DNA of 64,000 nucleotides. Origin: Ustulina deusta. Taxonomy: Eukaryota; Ascomycota; Sordariomycetes; Xylariales; Xylariaceae. This document shows, piece after piece, positions 25,137 through 37,080 of this stretch. The notes under the pieces are model-generated. The model ran no database searches and was not told the origin of the DNA. It saw only the letters and a program-made list of their open reading frames with translations. A program made the translations under genes and the position numbers. Position 1 is the stretch's first letter. The number at the start of each line of letters is the position of its first letter. The stretch lies in contig JAJNNX010000020.1 in the NCBI GenBank assembly GCA_023159155.1, positions 124,001 to 188,000 on the forward strand, read 5' to 3'.

Positions 25137-25638
25137 AGGAGCAAGCAAAATTCATGTCCTTTTCGGCTGAAAGGCGCATTTAATCGACACACGAAATGAT
25201 GACAAGCGTTTCCTTCATAATGAAAAATCCGAGGCTGGTATAATCAGATTAGTAATAGACAAGTCCTTACTCACCATTTGATACTGCGATGAACGTCTAC
25301 GTGTTTGTCGGGCAACGAACGGGCCAAATAGTTGGGCAACCCAATCAAAGATTCCGAGCAGCGGGGTTTGCATTACGTACCAGCCAGTGAAAGATTGGAG
25401 ATGTGTGAGGTGAGCCGGGGTCGGTGAAAGTTAGAATTGGCAGACCGCGGCGTAGCGTACATCTTCCGGGCAATCGTCTGACGGGTTGTCAGATCCGGAA
25501 GACTCGCATCGTATGATCGAATCCCGTCATACGACCATCTTGGCCTGCAAGCCACATTGTTCTACCAGCACACAGCGTCCAATAAAAGTCAGAATGTAAG
25601 AGAAGACAACTAACCCGACCGAAAACTCCCCCAACTCG
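25137..25638. other. Intergenic region PGM2 / fumarate reductase
   Basis: Half a kilobase holding the PGM2 3' flank and the promoter of the next gene. Nothing further was recognised. Confidence 0.5.
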
Positions 25639-27210
25639 ATGCTACATTGCCGTCGCTCTTCGCTAATCTACTTCGTAATCGGGGTCGCGGCAGCGATCTC
25701 ATGCATAACCTACCTTCGCATCACGCTTACTGAGCTTGACTTCAAGACCGCCGCAGGCGCACTCAACACGAACACTATGACAAAACCCGTCATCACCGTC
25801 GGCTCGGGGCTTGCGGGCCTGTCGGCAGCATACGAGGCGCTGAAGGCGGGCGCAAAGGTGCACATGCTCGACCGCGCGCCCAAGCCCGGCGGCAACAGCA
25901 TCAAGGCCTCGTCTGGAATCAATGGCGCAGGTACGCGGTTCCAGAAAGAGAGGAACATCACGGGCGACGACAGCACCAAGTTCTACGAGGACTCGGCGCG
26001 GTCCGCCGGCGCGAGAATGCTGTCGCAGACGAGCGCGTTGCGGGAGCCCGAGCGGAAAGCGCTGATCGAGATGCTGAGCTCCCAGTCCGCCGATGCCGTG
26101 CACTGGCTCGCGGACGAGATCGGCGTCGATCTCACCACGGTCGCGCAGCTCGGCGGCCACTCCCTCGCGCGCACACATCGTGGGACTACCGGACCGCCGC
26201 CGGGCGCGGCGATCGTGACCGCGCTTCTGAAGAAGCTCGGCGCCGACCCGCGGTTCACGCTCACGTCGTCTGCGGACGTCGAGGCGCTGACCGTGTCCGA
26301 GGACGGCAAGGTGAACGGCGTGAAATACACGGTAAACGGTGAGACGCACGAACTGCAAGGCCCCGTGGTCTTCGCGGCGGGCGGGTTCGCGGGCGACGCC
26401 CACGGCCTGCTGGCGGAACACAGACCCGATCTCGCGGGGATGCCGTCGACGAACGACGCGCGGCCGGCCTCGCACCGCCTCCTCGCCGACGTCGGCGCCG
26501 AATTCGTCGACATGGACAGCGTGCAGATCCACCCCACCGGCTTCGTGGACCCGAAAGACCCCACCGCCACGTACAAGTTCCTCGCGGCCGAGGCGCTGCG
26601 CGGCGAGGGCGGCATCCTGCTCTCCGCCGAGGGCCGCAGGTTCGTGAACGAGATGGAGCGGAGAGACGTCGCCAGCGACGCCATCATGGCGCTGCCGCGC
26701 GCCGCGGATCAGGGGACACGACAGTGGGACGTCACGCTGCTGCTCGATCCCGGCGCCTGCGAGGCGACCGGCTCGCACCTCGGCTTCTACCTCTTCAAGG
26801 GCCTGATGCAGAAGAAAAAGGTAAAAGATCTCCCGCCCGCCGTCATCGCCGCCGTCGATCGGTACGCGGCGGCTGTCGAGGCCGGCGTGGACGGGGACTT
26901 TGGACGGTCGGCCTTCGGCCGTTGGAGGCTCCCGCCCGGAGAGGCAAATCGCGAGGAAGAAGTCGCCGTGGGCATCGTCACGCCCGTCACTCACTTCACC
27001 ATGGGCGGGGTGGCGTTCAACGCGAAGGCGCAGGTCCTCGGGAAGCGGGAGGGGGACGCATTGGTGCCGCTTGAAGGCGTGTGGGCTGCGGGTGAGATCA
27101 CGGGGGGTATACATGGTGACAATCGCCTGGGTGGCTCGTCGCTGCTGGAATGCGCTATCTTTGGCAGGATTGCGGGTGTTGAGGCTGCGAAAAGTCTTGC
27201 GGATGGGTAG
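25639..27210 (+). CDS. OSM1: FAD-dependent fumarate reductase, Osm1/Frd1-like
   Basis: Soluble-type fumarate reductase (FAD_binding_2 family) that reoxidises FADH2/NADH using fumarate; yeast Osm1 acts in mitochondria and ER. A single intronless ORF of 523 aa starts at ATG 25639. It has an N-terminal hydrophobic leader (SSLIYFVIGVAAAISCITYL), probably a signal anchor. The Rossmann dinucleotide fold is VITVGSGLAGLSAAYEALKA. Then come NSIKASSGINGAGT, HSLARTHRG, VVFAAGGFAGD, SVQIHPTGFVDP, RFVNEMERRDVAS, THFTMGGVAFN and the C-terminal flavin loop HGDNRLGGSSLLEC. Base composition is strikingly GC-rich, with G/C third positions nearly throughout, unlike the flanks. This also explains the long spurious antisense frames. 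No defect is visible. Confidence 0.93.
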   Translation: MLHCRRSSLIYFVIGVAAAISCITYLRITLTELDFKTAAGALNTNTMTKPVITVGSGLAGLSAAYEALKAGAKVHMLDRAPKPGGNSIKASSGINGAGTRFQKERNITGDDSTKFYEDSARSAGARMLSQTSALREPERKALIEMLSSQSADAVHWLADEIGVDLTTVAQLGGHSLARTHRGTTGPPPGAAIVTALLKKLGADPRFTLTSSADVEALTVSEDGKVNGVKYTVNGETHELQGPVVFAAGGFAGDAHGLLAEHRPDLAGMPSTNDARPASHRLLADVGAEFVDMDSVQIHPTGFVDPKDPTATYKFLAAEALRGEGGILLSAEGRRFVNEMERRDVASDAIMALPRAADQGTRQWDVTLLLDPGACEATGSHLGFYLFKGLMQKKKVKDLPPAVIAAVDRYAAAVEAGVDGDFGRSAFGRWRLPPGEANREEEVAVGIVTPVTHFTMGGVAFNAKAQVLGKREGDALVPLEGVWAAGEITGGIHGDNRLGGSSLLECAIFGRIAGVEAAKSLADG

Positions 27211-29391
27211 GATTTGGGACTTATCGTCTGTTCATCAGCTAAGGGTTGAAAATATCTGCAGCCGGGGTTTCGTGTTTGGGTGTGTGGTGGTTTACGAAGA
27301 AAGTTTTTGCTGCTGGGTGAGGGCTAGCTGGAGGTGCGAGACCTGGCAATACTCCTGCCATGTCCCCTGGCTACGCAGACGCAGAATCCAAACCTGCGCC
27401 AGGATGTTTTGCGCAGTTCGCGGTCTTCGGTTTATCTAGAAGTGAGTAGATCCCGAGTTCTCTAGGCCTATGGTTGGACATGAAAGAATAGAGCAATTTA
27501 ATCATTGAATTAACCACCGTAACTACTTCCTGCGAGTCCATCAGGTCTGCCACCATCAGCACCGTCTGCTCTCCCGGCCCACCATAAGCTGGACTTATCT
27601 CGACGATATCCGTCCTAGTGATGTTCGCCCGCTCTACCCCCTCGGCAGGTGTATAACCTTTCTGTGTAAGCTGCTAATCCTCGGGATCATAATGTCGATA
27701 TCGAAGCCACGATAGACGCGGCCGTCACCGACGATTGCTTCCATCATGGCCAAGATCCTATGCTTTCGTGCTGCGTATAGCATATCCCTACGATTTGGAC
27801 AGAAGAGCAGTGAAGATAGAGGCAGGAAAAGCATGGAGCCGAGCCATCTACTGCCTCGTGTGACTACCCCCCTAGTAGCCACCCAGGGACATCGCGAGTG
27901 AAGGAACAGGCTTTAGGATAGTGAGTGACAGTCAAAGAGTAACTCGAACAATTACACACGTCTGGGTGCAGCTTAATCCTACTTTCTACAGCTCTCGTGT
28001 ATCGAATGTTCCCCTCTCTCCCCCCTACCCTTCCTCCCCTTTCGCCGTTTTACACTCAACATCCCAACACGCAAGTTATGAGACCTATAGCCTGCTGAGA
28101 CCTCAGAGTGTCATCGTGAATTGTCACTACAAGATGCCTAGCAATGGTTACAAAACATGAAAGGTACTAGGCTTCTCCCATCGGCGAAGGGAGCATGGTC
28201 TGCCGTTGGGCTTAAAGAATGAGAAAACAAAAATCTACCTCCCTTGTTTGCCGACTGACGTACGCTATACACCTGACCTATCTTTATGTCGACGGCCATG
28301 AACTTGAACTTGGGGATGTGCAGTCAAAACATATTTCTAGACGCGCTCAAACTGTCCTCGATACGTATCGTACAGCAATCGCAACCACACTATCCATATG
28401 CCCTCGGGCCAAGGAAAAATCGTGATCGCAGCATCGTCGGAAATGTGTCTTGCTACCAGCCCATCTCACAAGCGTACCGTGGCTTGTCGCCGGGAGCATC
28501 TTTCTTCCTCTATTGGATCTATTGTCGGATGAGCGCAAAGCTCAATGGATGCTGTACGATGGTCCCGTCTTTCCTACTGCCGCTCTCGTGCCTCTGCTAA
28601 CAGTCAGGAGCCTACTTCTCCTCGATCGCATATGGCATTCAGGCTGCAGACTTTCCGCCATCTCAGGTCCTCTAGACTAGTGTTTCGATATCAGTGATTA
28701 CCTAATCTACTAGCTGTAAACTAATTTCTTATTTGGTAATTCCTTTCGTCAACCACAGCATTTCATTTCTCCTTTTATATGGGAATATACAACCTGCTTA
28801 GCGTAGTGTCGAAAATGAGAGAGCACTTCATGACTGAAGTTTTGCGAATTGGACAAAACAGTTAGTCTAACCACTCACCGGAAACGGCAGGTAAGAAAAC
28901 CCTTGGCGTCAAACGGACTATCTTGGCGAAAGAGGCAAGTCCACGAATTTACCGTTACATCAACCAACTAATCTCCCTTATCTGAAGTCTTTTACTGTAC
29001 AATGTATAGTAACCGTACACTGCAAGGACCATGATAAAACCATGATTGGTGGGCAGTGGACTACCTGCGCAGACAGATTACTTCACACGGACCTAACTGT
29101 CTACTTCCGGTGGTCAAACACAGTATGAGAGAGTGAGCTATCAAGAAAAACATCAATTGTACATACTATACACTACTGCCTACTCCACCATGCGATAAGT
29201 ATTCATGTTAGCCTACGCCACTGTAGGTAGACGTCGAGTGTTCCCTGTTACCAGAATGACGGGGAGCCCAAGAGGAACCCCCACACGGGCCGCGCGAGCA
29301 TACGAATAGACCTATTTGTACACCCCTAACCCGGATCTTCATCGCGTGTCCTACTCACCCTTCATCCGACCATCCTCACCTTTCCGACAGT
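27211..29391. other. Long intergenic region
   Basis: About 2.2 kb without a well-supported gene. Short open frames on the minus strand (27371-27882) and plus strand (28286-28680) lack convincing family marks; see the rejected list. No RNA gene was recognised. Confidence 0.4.
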
Positions 29392-31592
29392 ATGGTTTGC
29401 TTCAAAGGGGTCCGATGGGCGTCGCTCATCGTCGCCAGCGTGCTCCCGTGCGCTACTCTGGCACTTGGCAATCTCCGTGTGCAGATTTCAGTGGCCGACA
29501 ACATACTCAAGGGCAACATCAACGGTCGAGTGGTGCTTATGTTCGCGCCCAATGGCACCGATCCTCTTGAGGACACGGATGTCACGTCGACACCAAACAA
29601 GATGTTCGGCATGAACGTCTTCAAGTTCGGTGCCAAGGACGTCGTCACATTGTCTGGTGGGGGCCCCAACAATACTGCGACGGGTGTTTCTGGCTTCCCA
29701 CTTGCTAGCATGGGTAAGTAATATCTAGAGACATCCCCCAACCTAGATTGAAAGTCGAGATTTTGCGCTGCTCTCGTGTACTTCGGAATCACCAGGACCT
29801 AGACACAATTGGTGAATACTAATTCTTACCCTCATTAGACGATGTGGCAGCTGGCACCTACCGAGTTCAAGCCTTTTTAAACCCGTATGATAAAGCAACG
29901 CGCGATGATGGCTCTGAGGTATACCTCAAGTTTCCATGTGGCGATGGTGCGCCCAACGTGGACGGGGTTGGAAGTCTTACTACGCCAGCAATTGACCTTG
30001 AGGTGCATGGCGGCCCCCAGACAATCAAACTCGCTTTTGATAGTGTGGTGCCTGTCGAGGCGTTCTTGGGGAAGGAGATTGGAGGGTGTTCTCAAGGCAA
30101 CTACGCCGACACGAAGCTGTTAAAGTACGTGAAGATCAAGAGTAAGAAGCTAAGCCAATTCTGGGGCCGTGATATGTATGTTGGTGCGAACATCTTGCTT
30201 CCTGCTGGGTATGATGCTACAGATAAGCACACCCGGTATCCCGTCCTCTACAACCAGAACCATTGGACGGGTGGTGAAGGGGCCTATGGTTATTCTTACA
30301 ACGCTGCCTTCTCGGCGGCATGGGATAAAGGAATCATTCCTGGTACAAACGGCACCGCTGATCGGCCAGCACCCAAGTTGATCATCGTTGCCTTCCGCCA
30401 TGAAGCTCCATACTACGATGATTCTTACGGAGTGAACACCGCTAATATGGGACCTTATGGCGATGCGATCAACGATGAACTAATCCCGTACATTGATGAG
30501 AAATTCAACACTATCGCTCAACCATACGCGCGAATCCAAGACGGTGGTTCGACAGGTGGCTGGATCTCGGCTGCTAGCCTAATTTTCCGACCCGATCTCT
30601 TCGGCGCATGCTTCTCGTCCTATCCTGACTCATTGGATTTCCACATGCACCAAGCTATCGCACTATACAGCAACAAGAATGCCTACCAAAATGCCAACGG
30701 CGACCAGATCCCTTCAATCCGTACATTTGAAAACGACACAGAGATTGTTTTGGCGAGCACTGCGCAGGAGAACCACTGGGAGCTTGTCTTTGGAACCTCT
30801 TCACGCTCTTCGTTGCAGTGGGATGTTTGGAATACCGTGTTCGGCATCCAGGGACTAAATGGGTACCCCTTGGAGCCCTGGGATAAGGTCACCGGTGAGA
30901 TATACCCGGAGGCGGTAGAATTCTGGAAGGGAATGGATCTGTCAAACTACATCTCCAGCAATTGGGATAATGCGAAGAAACTCGGAGAGGCACTACGCGG
31001 GCGTATTTACATCTACGTTGGCACTCACGACAACTACTTCCTGAACGGAGGTGTAGCCGAGTTCGAGAAGAACGTCAATGGTCTTGGAGGACCCAATTGG
31101 GCCAACGTCACTATCACTCCGGGCCAGACCCACGGCGGAAACTACCAACGTCGTCAGACATGGGATTACCTTGAGCTTGTATCCAACTGGATCCAGGACC
31201 ATAGTCCCAAAGGCAAAACACCCCTGTCTAGCAAATTCACCAAGCCCTCGAGTCGTGGAAACAAGTTCGAAGACGTCATTCGGGTTGGTGGACACGGAGC
31301 TGCGTTGAAGCGCCAGCAAAAGCCTGCCCTTTCATATAAGGAGAAGGTCAAGTGCGGTCCCACCATCACGGCAACCGCTGGACGATGGGACCCCGGCGTC
31401 GCCCTACAGGCCCAGTGGGTTGTCAACGGACGCCCAAGTGGCGCGTCGTTTGCGGTGAAGCAGGACCAAAAGGTCACGTACGCCTCAACTGCGAAGAAGG
31501 GGAAATTCGAGCTGAAGTTGCGCGTCACGGGCACGAAAAGGAACTATAAAGATGAAACTAGGGAGAGCAATGGCGTTCTGGTGGGGAGATGA
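29392..31592 (+). CDS. Large secreted esterase (esterase-D/PHB-depolymerase-like alpha/beta hydrolase)
   Basis: Two exons (29392-29713 and 29839-31592) give 691 aa. ATG at 29392 opens a signal peptide (WASLIVASVLPCATLALG). The N-terminal beta-rich part holds an accessory region. The middle is an alpha/beta hydrolase of the putative-esterase (esterase D-like) type: LLPAGYDATDKHTRYPVLYN, LIIVAFRHEAPYYDDSY, a nucleophile elbow GGSTGGW with Ser at about 345, YVGTHDNYF (acid candidate) and GQTHGGNY with His at about 539. A C-terminal domain (after about residue 580, CGPTITATAGRWDPG) looks like a separate beta module. The substrate is not known. Intact. Confidence 0.82.
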
Positions 31593-32475
31593 GCTGTCTC
31601 GAGACCGAGAATGACTTAACTCTGTAGCATCTTGCGTGTTATAATTAAATGTATTTCCAGTGCCTTCACTAGCCAATTTCTCCTTATAGATACATCATAG
31701 CTAGTTGTATAATATAGAATTAATTAACCATATTCGGAGTGCTATTTTCGAAATTGTTGCGTAGTCGGAATTCAACCACCTTGTCAAGTTGTGGCAATAT
31801 AGTGCTGTAGTTCTCCTTGGTTCAGCCGCCGCCCAACCTCGTCCCAATGTGGCGCGAGCGTGTAGTTTATGTTAGCATGAGGAAAGTCGAAGTTATATAG
31901 CAAAAGAGCCAACCAAAAGAAGTCTTTTAGCAAGGAGCTGTTTAGGATTACCACTACATAATTATGACGTAGCAAGCTCCTAGGCTAAGTCGGTAACTGT
32001 TATTCTAGAACTCTTGCTCATATTTTGTCGTGAATGTGCTTTGAACTGGACTACCATCCCCATTGCCCCAATAACGATTTAATTCATTTTTAAAAATATG
32101 AAGTGGGATTAACAAAATCAAGGGGGGGTCAGGGAAACTCTATGAAGATACAATAACTTATATGGAAATCAGGAAAGCTAGTAAATACAGTAGCTAGATA
32201 CTTCGCTCCACACACATCTACTATATATTGCAAAGGTACCCCCCTACTACACTATACCTAAACTAGTTATTTTAGCTACTACTATATTGACTACTAAAAG
32301 CAAAGAAAAATAACTGCGGAGACATAAGGAACTTTCGCAGAACAAAATGTTCTAAGGACAAATAGTAGCTCCACAGTATGTCTTCTAGCACAATAATTCA
32401 AACGAGTCTGCCTTAAAAATTATCGATCACATCCTGTCCTAGAAAACCACTATTGTCCTTGAGCTCCAGCAACAA
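31593..32475. other. Intergenic region, AT-rich
   Basis: Composition drops toward AT and short homopolymers appear. No gene or repeat was recognised. A G-rich tract lies at about 32123-32131. Confidence 0.45.
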
Positions 32476-33288
32476 ATGGTTAATAAAGGCTTAAGCCTTA
32501 GTAAAACATCTGCTGGTCAGAAACTTAACAAAGACTTAATCAGACAAAAAAAGAAATTTAAGAGGGACCTAGCGAACGCTAAGAAGCTAATTCAAGAAGC
32601 ACTTGCGGAGGGTGACCGTGACACAGCCAAAGAAATAAGACGAGTAAAAGATAAGTATCAGCACAAGTTTGACATGGCAGAGCAAGAGAGATTAGAACTA
32701 GAGACAATAATAATGCAGGAGAGGGCACGGAGCCAACTTCAACTCCAATACGAAGTCGCCAAGACGCAAGCACCGCGCGAACTATTGGGAAGACCGAGTC
32801 CTGCAAGCCCTTTATCAAAATGGCCAGCTGGGGATTCAGGTGCAGACGCTGACCTTGGCGCAGAAACGGATGAGAGCCAATCTTCCATGAGAACCGGGTA
32901 TGCGTCGGATGGTGAATCTGAATTACGGAGTATCTCACTGCCTCGCTCTCTCGTATTTACTAATCAAGACAGGAGCGAAGCGACATCACAGTCATCACAG
33001 CCGGAAGTTTTCAGGGCCACCGCAGACCGTCTAGCTACCATGTTTCTTGAAGACACTGAAGTGAACAGATTATTCATAGCAGCACTTGATGATCCAAAGA
33101 TCGGCGGTGAAAGACTAGAAAGAAATTTTCGCAGGATCTTAGTTGCTTACTCAAAAGACCTTCAAGCAATTGCAGTTACTGAGCCTCAGAGGCAGGCGTC
33201 AACCATAGTCAAACGTGGCGCCAGGTCGGTTGCCCAATCAATACGGCGTGCAATTGACCCCAACCATGCCGGATGGCCTCAAAGTTAG
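32476..33288 (+). CDS. Hypothetical coiled-coil protein
   Basis: Open frame of 270 aa from ATG 32476, family not recognised. Residues about 15-95 are highly charged with heptad-like Leu/Ile/Ala spacing (DLIRQKKKFKRDLANAKKLI and KYQHKFDMAEQERLELETII), predicting a long coiled coil. Residues about 100-165 are Ser/Pro/Asp-rich and likely disordered. The C-terminal third (ATADRLATMFLEDTEVNRLF, LERNFRRILVAYSKDLQAIA) looks helical and resembles small helical domains often found in fungal proteins of unknown role. No intron is obvious, though a 3' continuation cannot be excluded. It is the last gene before the AT-rich block. Codon use looks coding, but the evidence is the frame only. Confidence 0.5.
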   Translation: MVNKGLSLSKTSAGQKLNKDLIRQKKKFKRDLANAKKLIQEALAEGDRDTAKEIRRVKDKYQHKFDMAEQERLELETIIMQERARSQLQLQYEVAKTQAPRELLGRPSPASPLSKWPAGDSGADADLGAETDESQSSMRTGYASDGESELRSISLPRSLVFTNQDRSEATSQSSQPEVFRATADRLATMFLEDTEVNRLFIAALDDPKIGGERLERNFRRILVAYSKDLQAIAVTEPQRQASTIVKRGARSVAQSIRRAIDPNHAGWPQS

Positions 33289-34640
33289 GCGGAGTTTAGC
33301 CTTGCAAAATCCCAAGTCATCATCATTCTTAATTTCTTAATTTCCTGGCTTCCACTCGGTCTCCCTTCCTAGCTTCTCTTGTCAATGCACACGTAACTAC
33401 GAAGTGACATCATTTGTGAGCCCTTCAAGATGGACCTGCAGACCCTCTGTCATTTGTAACGAATTAATTTTCCTCGTCTCAGGTGCCGGCCCATGGGCAA
33501 TGCCCTGGCTTATCGAGTATTCCGAACCGCAGGAGACGGCGGTGAATACTACTATTCGAAATTGATAGAGCGGACTTAGATGCCGAACGAGACGACGAGT
33601 CGCTTCCGATCGTAACGATGACAATTTGATACTCATTGGCAGTGGGCGCGGCGTGTAACTCATCTATATAGATAGCATTTGGAGGGGCAGTGGGATCTGA
33701 ATTATCATAGTTGACATATCTCTGACCTTTACAGCCAACCCTGCCCGACATGACCTTGTCAGAATGTATTCCAAGGTTTTCAATTACTTTGCATTCCTGG
33801 AAACCGACGCAAGCACACGTGGGTTGCAACGCGTCAGCATTACAACAACGTCCTCTGGATGTTTGCAGAACCTAACATATCACCAAACTGCCATACCCAG
33901 AGGATGATGGGAGCTGCCCTGGTTTGAATGATATCACCTCTTCATCCACATATTAAAGAATTCTTACAGGGAACTAGGGTGATCAGGATTAATACTAATA
34001 TCTTATACTGGAAATATTTATTCCACCCATACTATAGCCTCGCAGGCCCTGCAGTTAATGAAACTAACAACGGCGTTTCTATAAAGCTCCAAGTCATCCA
34101 TGATACTCTAACGCTTTTAGTGACTTCTTGGGGATTAAACATAATATAGTGACGTCGATGCGTGTCTAAGGGCGCAATACTCTTGGAAAACACCCCGGGT
34201 TTCATACTCTACAAAAGAGGCGTCCTGGCAGATGTCGTACAGTCTTAGTCATTATCACCTTATATCCTGCTTACTGACTTAAACAGGTTCACAAATAAGC
34301 GTAATGGAAGAAAAACTGCGGCGTGCGAGTCGGCCGCACTTGCCGCATTATCAATGCAGAGAAACAACCTGTACCAATAAAGCAATATGGCCAACATTAG
34401 TGCAAGCGTGTCTGCTGACTAAAACCCGGGTCCGGCGCCACACGGGTGGGTCCTAGCCGTTAGCCGCCCGGCGCTCCGTTTTAGCCTCGGCGCCCCAGTC
34501 CTACCCCAAAAAACCGTTTTAAAAAAAAACAAAGCAATCGACCGGCAAGATTCGACCCTAAGTAATGTTGCCCTACTTAGTGCACACCTCTCCTGGCTGC
34601 CTTTTACCCCTTATTTTTTAGTGTTAGCCCTGCTATAGCT
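33289..34640. other. Transition from gene-rich to RIP-degraded DNA
   Basis: Short open frames on both strands have no family marks. Between about 34430 and 34520 the text is GC-rich (CCGGGTCCGGCGCC and similar). After about 34640 it collapses to almost pure A/T with residual C mainly in GCT/AGC contexts. This marks a sharp compositional border. Confidence 0.6.
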
Positions 34641-36779
34641 CGAAGCGCCCGGTCTAAAAAGGATCTAATTAACAGAAAAAGTGCTTCGTATTCTTATTAT
34701 ATAAGGGATTATATACTTTTTAGTTCGGGCATACTACTCTAGTTTATAAATATCCGCTCTTATTCTATATTTTTAAATAAACATTTTTAATTTTTTTAAG
34801 TATAATTTTCTTAATTACTTTTTTTTTTTTTAAACGTTATTACTTTAAGTATATCTAGAGTACTTATAGTACATATTAAGAATAGCTACCCTAAATTGCT
34901 ACCTAAAGTACTAGGAAAGCCGCTTGTTTATTATTATTTTAATATATATATATACTAAACTAATAATAATACTCTATTTATTACTTTTAATATTTTAAAA
35001 AAATAAAATTATATATAAAATAATTAAATTAAATAAAAAACTTTTTTTTTATTATTGTTTTAAAAATATTAATTACTAAAATAAGTTAATAAATTAAGTT
35101 TTAAATTTTATAATAAATCTAGCTTAAAAAGCAAAAATATTTAGATTATTTTTATATAATATTTTAAAAAAGCTAAAATTTAAACTTTATTTTAAAAGTT
35201 TTTTTATTAATATATAAATAATTTTATATAAATATATATAACTTTAAGTTTTAAAAAATATAAAAACAAATAAATATTAGATTAAATATATAATATTATT
35301 AAAATTTAGCAATAATTAGTTATTTTAATAAAATATTACGTTTTTAAACTAAATAAAAAAAATAAAAGCTTTAAAACAGCTATATTAAAACTAAAATAAA
35401 TTAGTAAAAATAAAAAAAAATAAAAAAATCTAGCATTTTATATTATAAAAGTTAGCTTATATCTATTTATATATATATATTTTTTTTAATAAAATTATTT
35501 TTTAATTTTTTAATTTTTTTTATAGTAAATATATAACAAACTAACTTTTTTGTTTAGTTTTTAAATAGATCTAAAGTATAAAAAAATAAAAATAACTAAT
35601 ATAAATATATATAATTTTATAATTATTTTATAAATAAAAACTAAAACTATTTATATTAAACTATAAATAAAAATTTTGTTTTATAATAAATTTTTTTTAG
35701 TTATTATTAAAAGCTTTTAATATAATATATTAAAAAATATTAAATATTTATAACTATAAATTATAGCTTTATATAATCTAAATAATTAGTTATAAATAAA
35801 AATTATTGTTACTATTAAAATTAAAAAAAATAAAATTAAAAAAACTACTTAAATAACTTAAAAATAAAACAATAACTAATATAATAACCCTTATTTTTTT
35901 TTATAAATATTTATTATATCTAGTTATATATTAATTAAATTAGCTAATATTTTTATTAAGATTTTTTTTTTAATAATATTAGTATTAAATTATATTTTTT
36001 ATTTTATTAATCTTATTATTATATAAATAATTAATAACTAAGCTTTTATAATAAAATATAATATAATTAAAAAAGTTTTTAATAAATTAAATTTAAAAAT
36101 AGTTAATTTTTTCTAATAAACTTTTCTTATTATAAATATATAGCAAAACTTTAAGTTTTATAATTTTTATATAAAATATAATATTTAATTTAATAATATG
36201 TTTATAATTATTTAAGTTTAGGTCTAATAATTAGTATTAATTAACTTTAAACCTTTAAATATTTTTTTTAATATTTTTTAGAACTATATATTTTTTTATA
36301 TAATAAATATATTTAAGTTAAGCTATTAGTCCTATTATATATATATTAATTTTATAAACTTAATATTTAGTTCTAAGGATAAAAAGAATAACTAGCTATT
36401 TTTTATAATGTTTTATAATATATTTATAACTAAAAATTTAAACATTTTTATTAGTATTTTACTAAAAAAAAAAAACGTTTTTAAGTTTTAATAAAATATA
36501 ATTGTTTTATATAACTTTTTATAAAAAATAAGCAATAAAAAAAAAAAACTAATTTTATTTAAAACTTAATAATTTAATTAAAATATTTATATAACTAAAG
36601 TTAAAAAAAAATAAAGCTAAATATTTTAATAAAGCTAACTATTTTTATGCTTATAGTTTAAGCACTAAAGCGTTTTATTAAAGCTTTAATTTTGCTATAA
36701 CTTACTAAACAAGCTTTATTAAAGCTGTTTTAATACTTTTAAATATATATGCTAAGCAAAGTAATATTTCCTATAAAAT

Positions 36780-37080
36780 TAACCTATTGCAGCAGGGCTG
36801 GTGCTAGCGGCCCGCTGGCAGCTGCGAATGTGGCTGCACGTTAATTGCTAGCCGTATTCGGGCCGCCTGCGGCCCGAATCGGCTGATCTTCGGCTGCATT
36901 CAGGGGTTCGAATAGCTATAAAAGCCTTCGAACTTCTTAGAGCAATACTTACTTCACACGCATAGATTTTATACCAGTTTTCTAGTAGCAGGCGCTCTAG
37001 TTTGTTTTTGTTATTTTTAGTTGTTTTTAGTGTCGAGTTGCCCCGTCCTTCTTCACTATAACTATATATTATTGTTTTTT
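36780..37080. other. GC-normal island with hairpin and TATA-like box
   Basis: The island contains a perfect 10-bp inverted repeat, ATTCGGGCCG / CGGCCCGAAT, with a 4-base loop near 36858-36881. Downstream come TATAAAAG near 36918 and a stretch that reads like a transcript leader. The layout resembles the U3/R part of an LTR that escaped mutation, but no second copy was found in the window. Confidence 0.35.

Noticed and set aside
25699..27114. Long minus-strand open frame (471 codons) opposite the fumarate reductase
   Set aside because: A shadow of the GC-rich third positions on the other strand. It is Arg-rich, has no family marks, and the plus-strand protein matches a known enzyme end to end.
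27371..27882. Minus-strand frames with weak resemblance to a phosphoribosyltransferase (VADLMDS, SLLDKP)
   Set aside because: The match rests on a few residues. The PRPP-binding loop is not preserved and the two frames cannot be spliced convincingly.
28286..28680. Overlapping plus-strand frames in the 27-29 kb gap
   Set aside because: No domain marks, no start or splice context that joins them, and composition like the surrounding non-coding DNA.
33397..33829. Minus-strand frame of about 116 codons that could be a small protein
   Set aside because: No signal peptide, repeated cysteines or recognisable motif; equal support for chance.
36895..36925. GGTTCGAAT resembling a tRNA B box
   Set aside because: No matching A box or cloverleaf could be formed around it.
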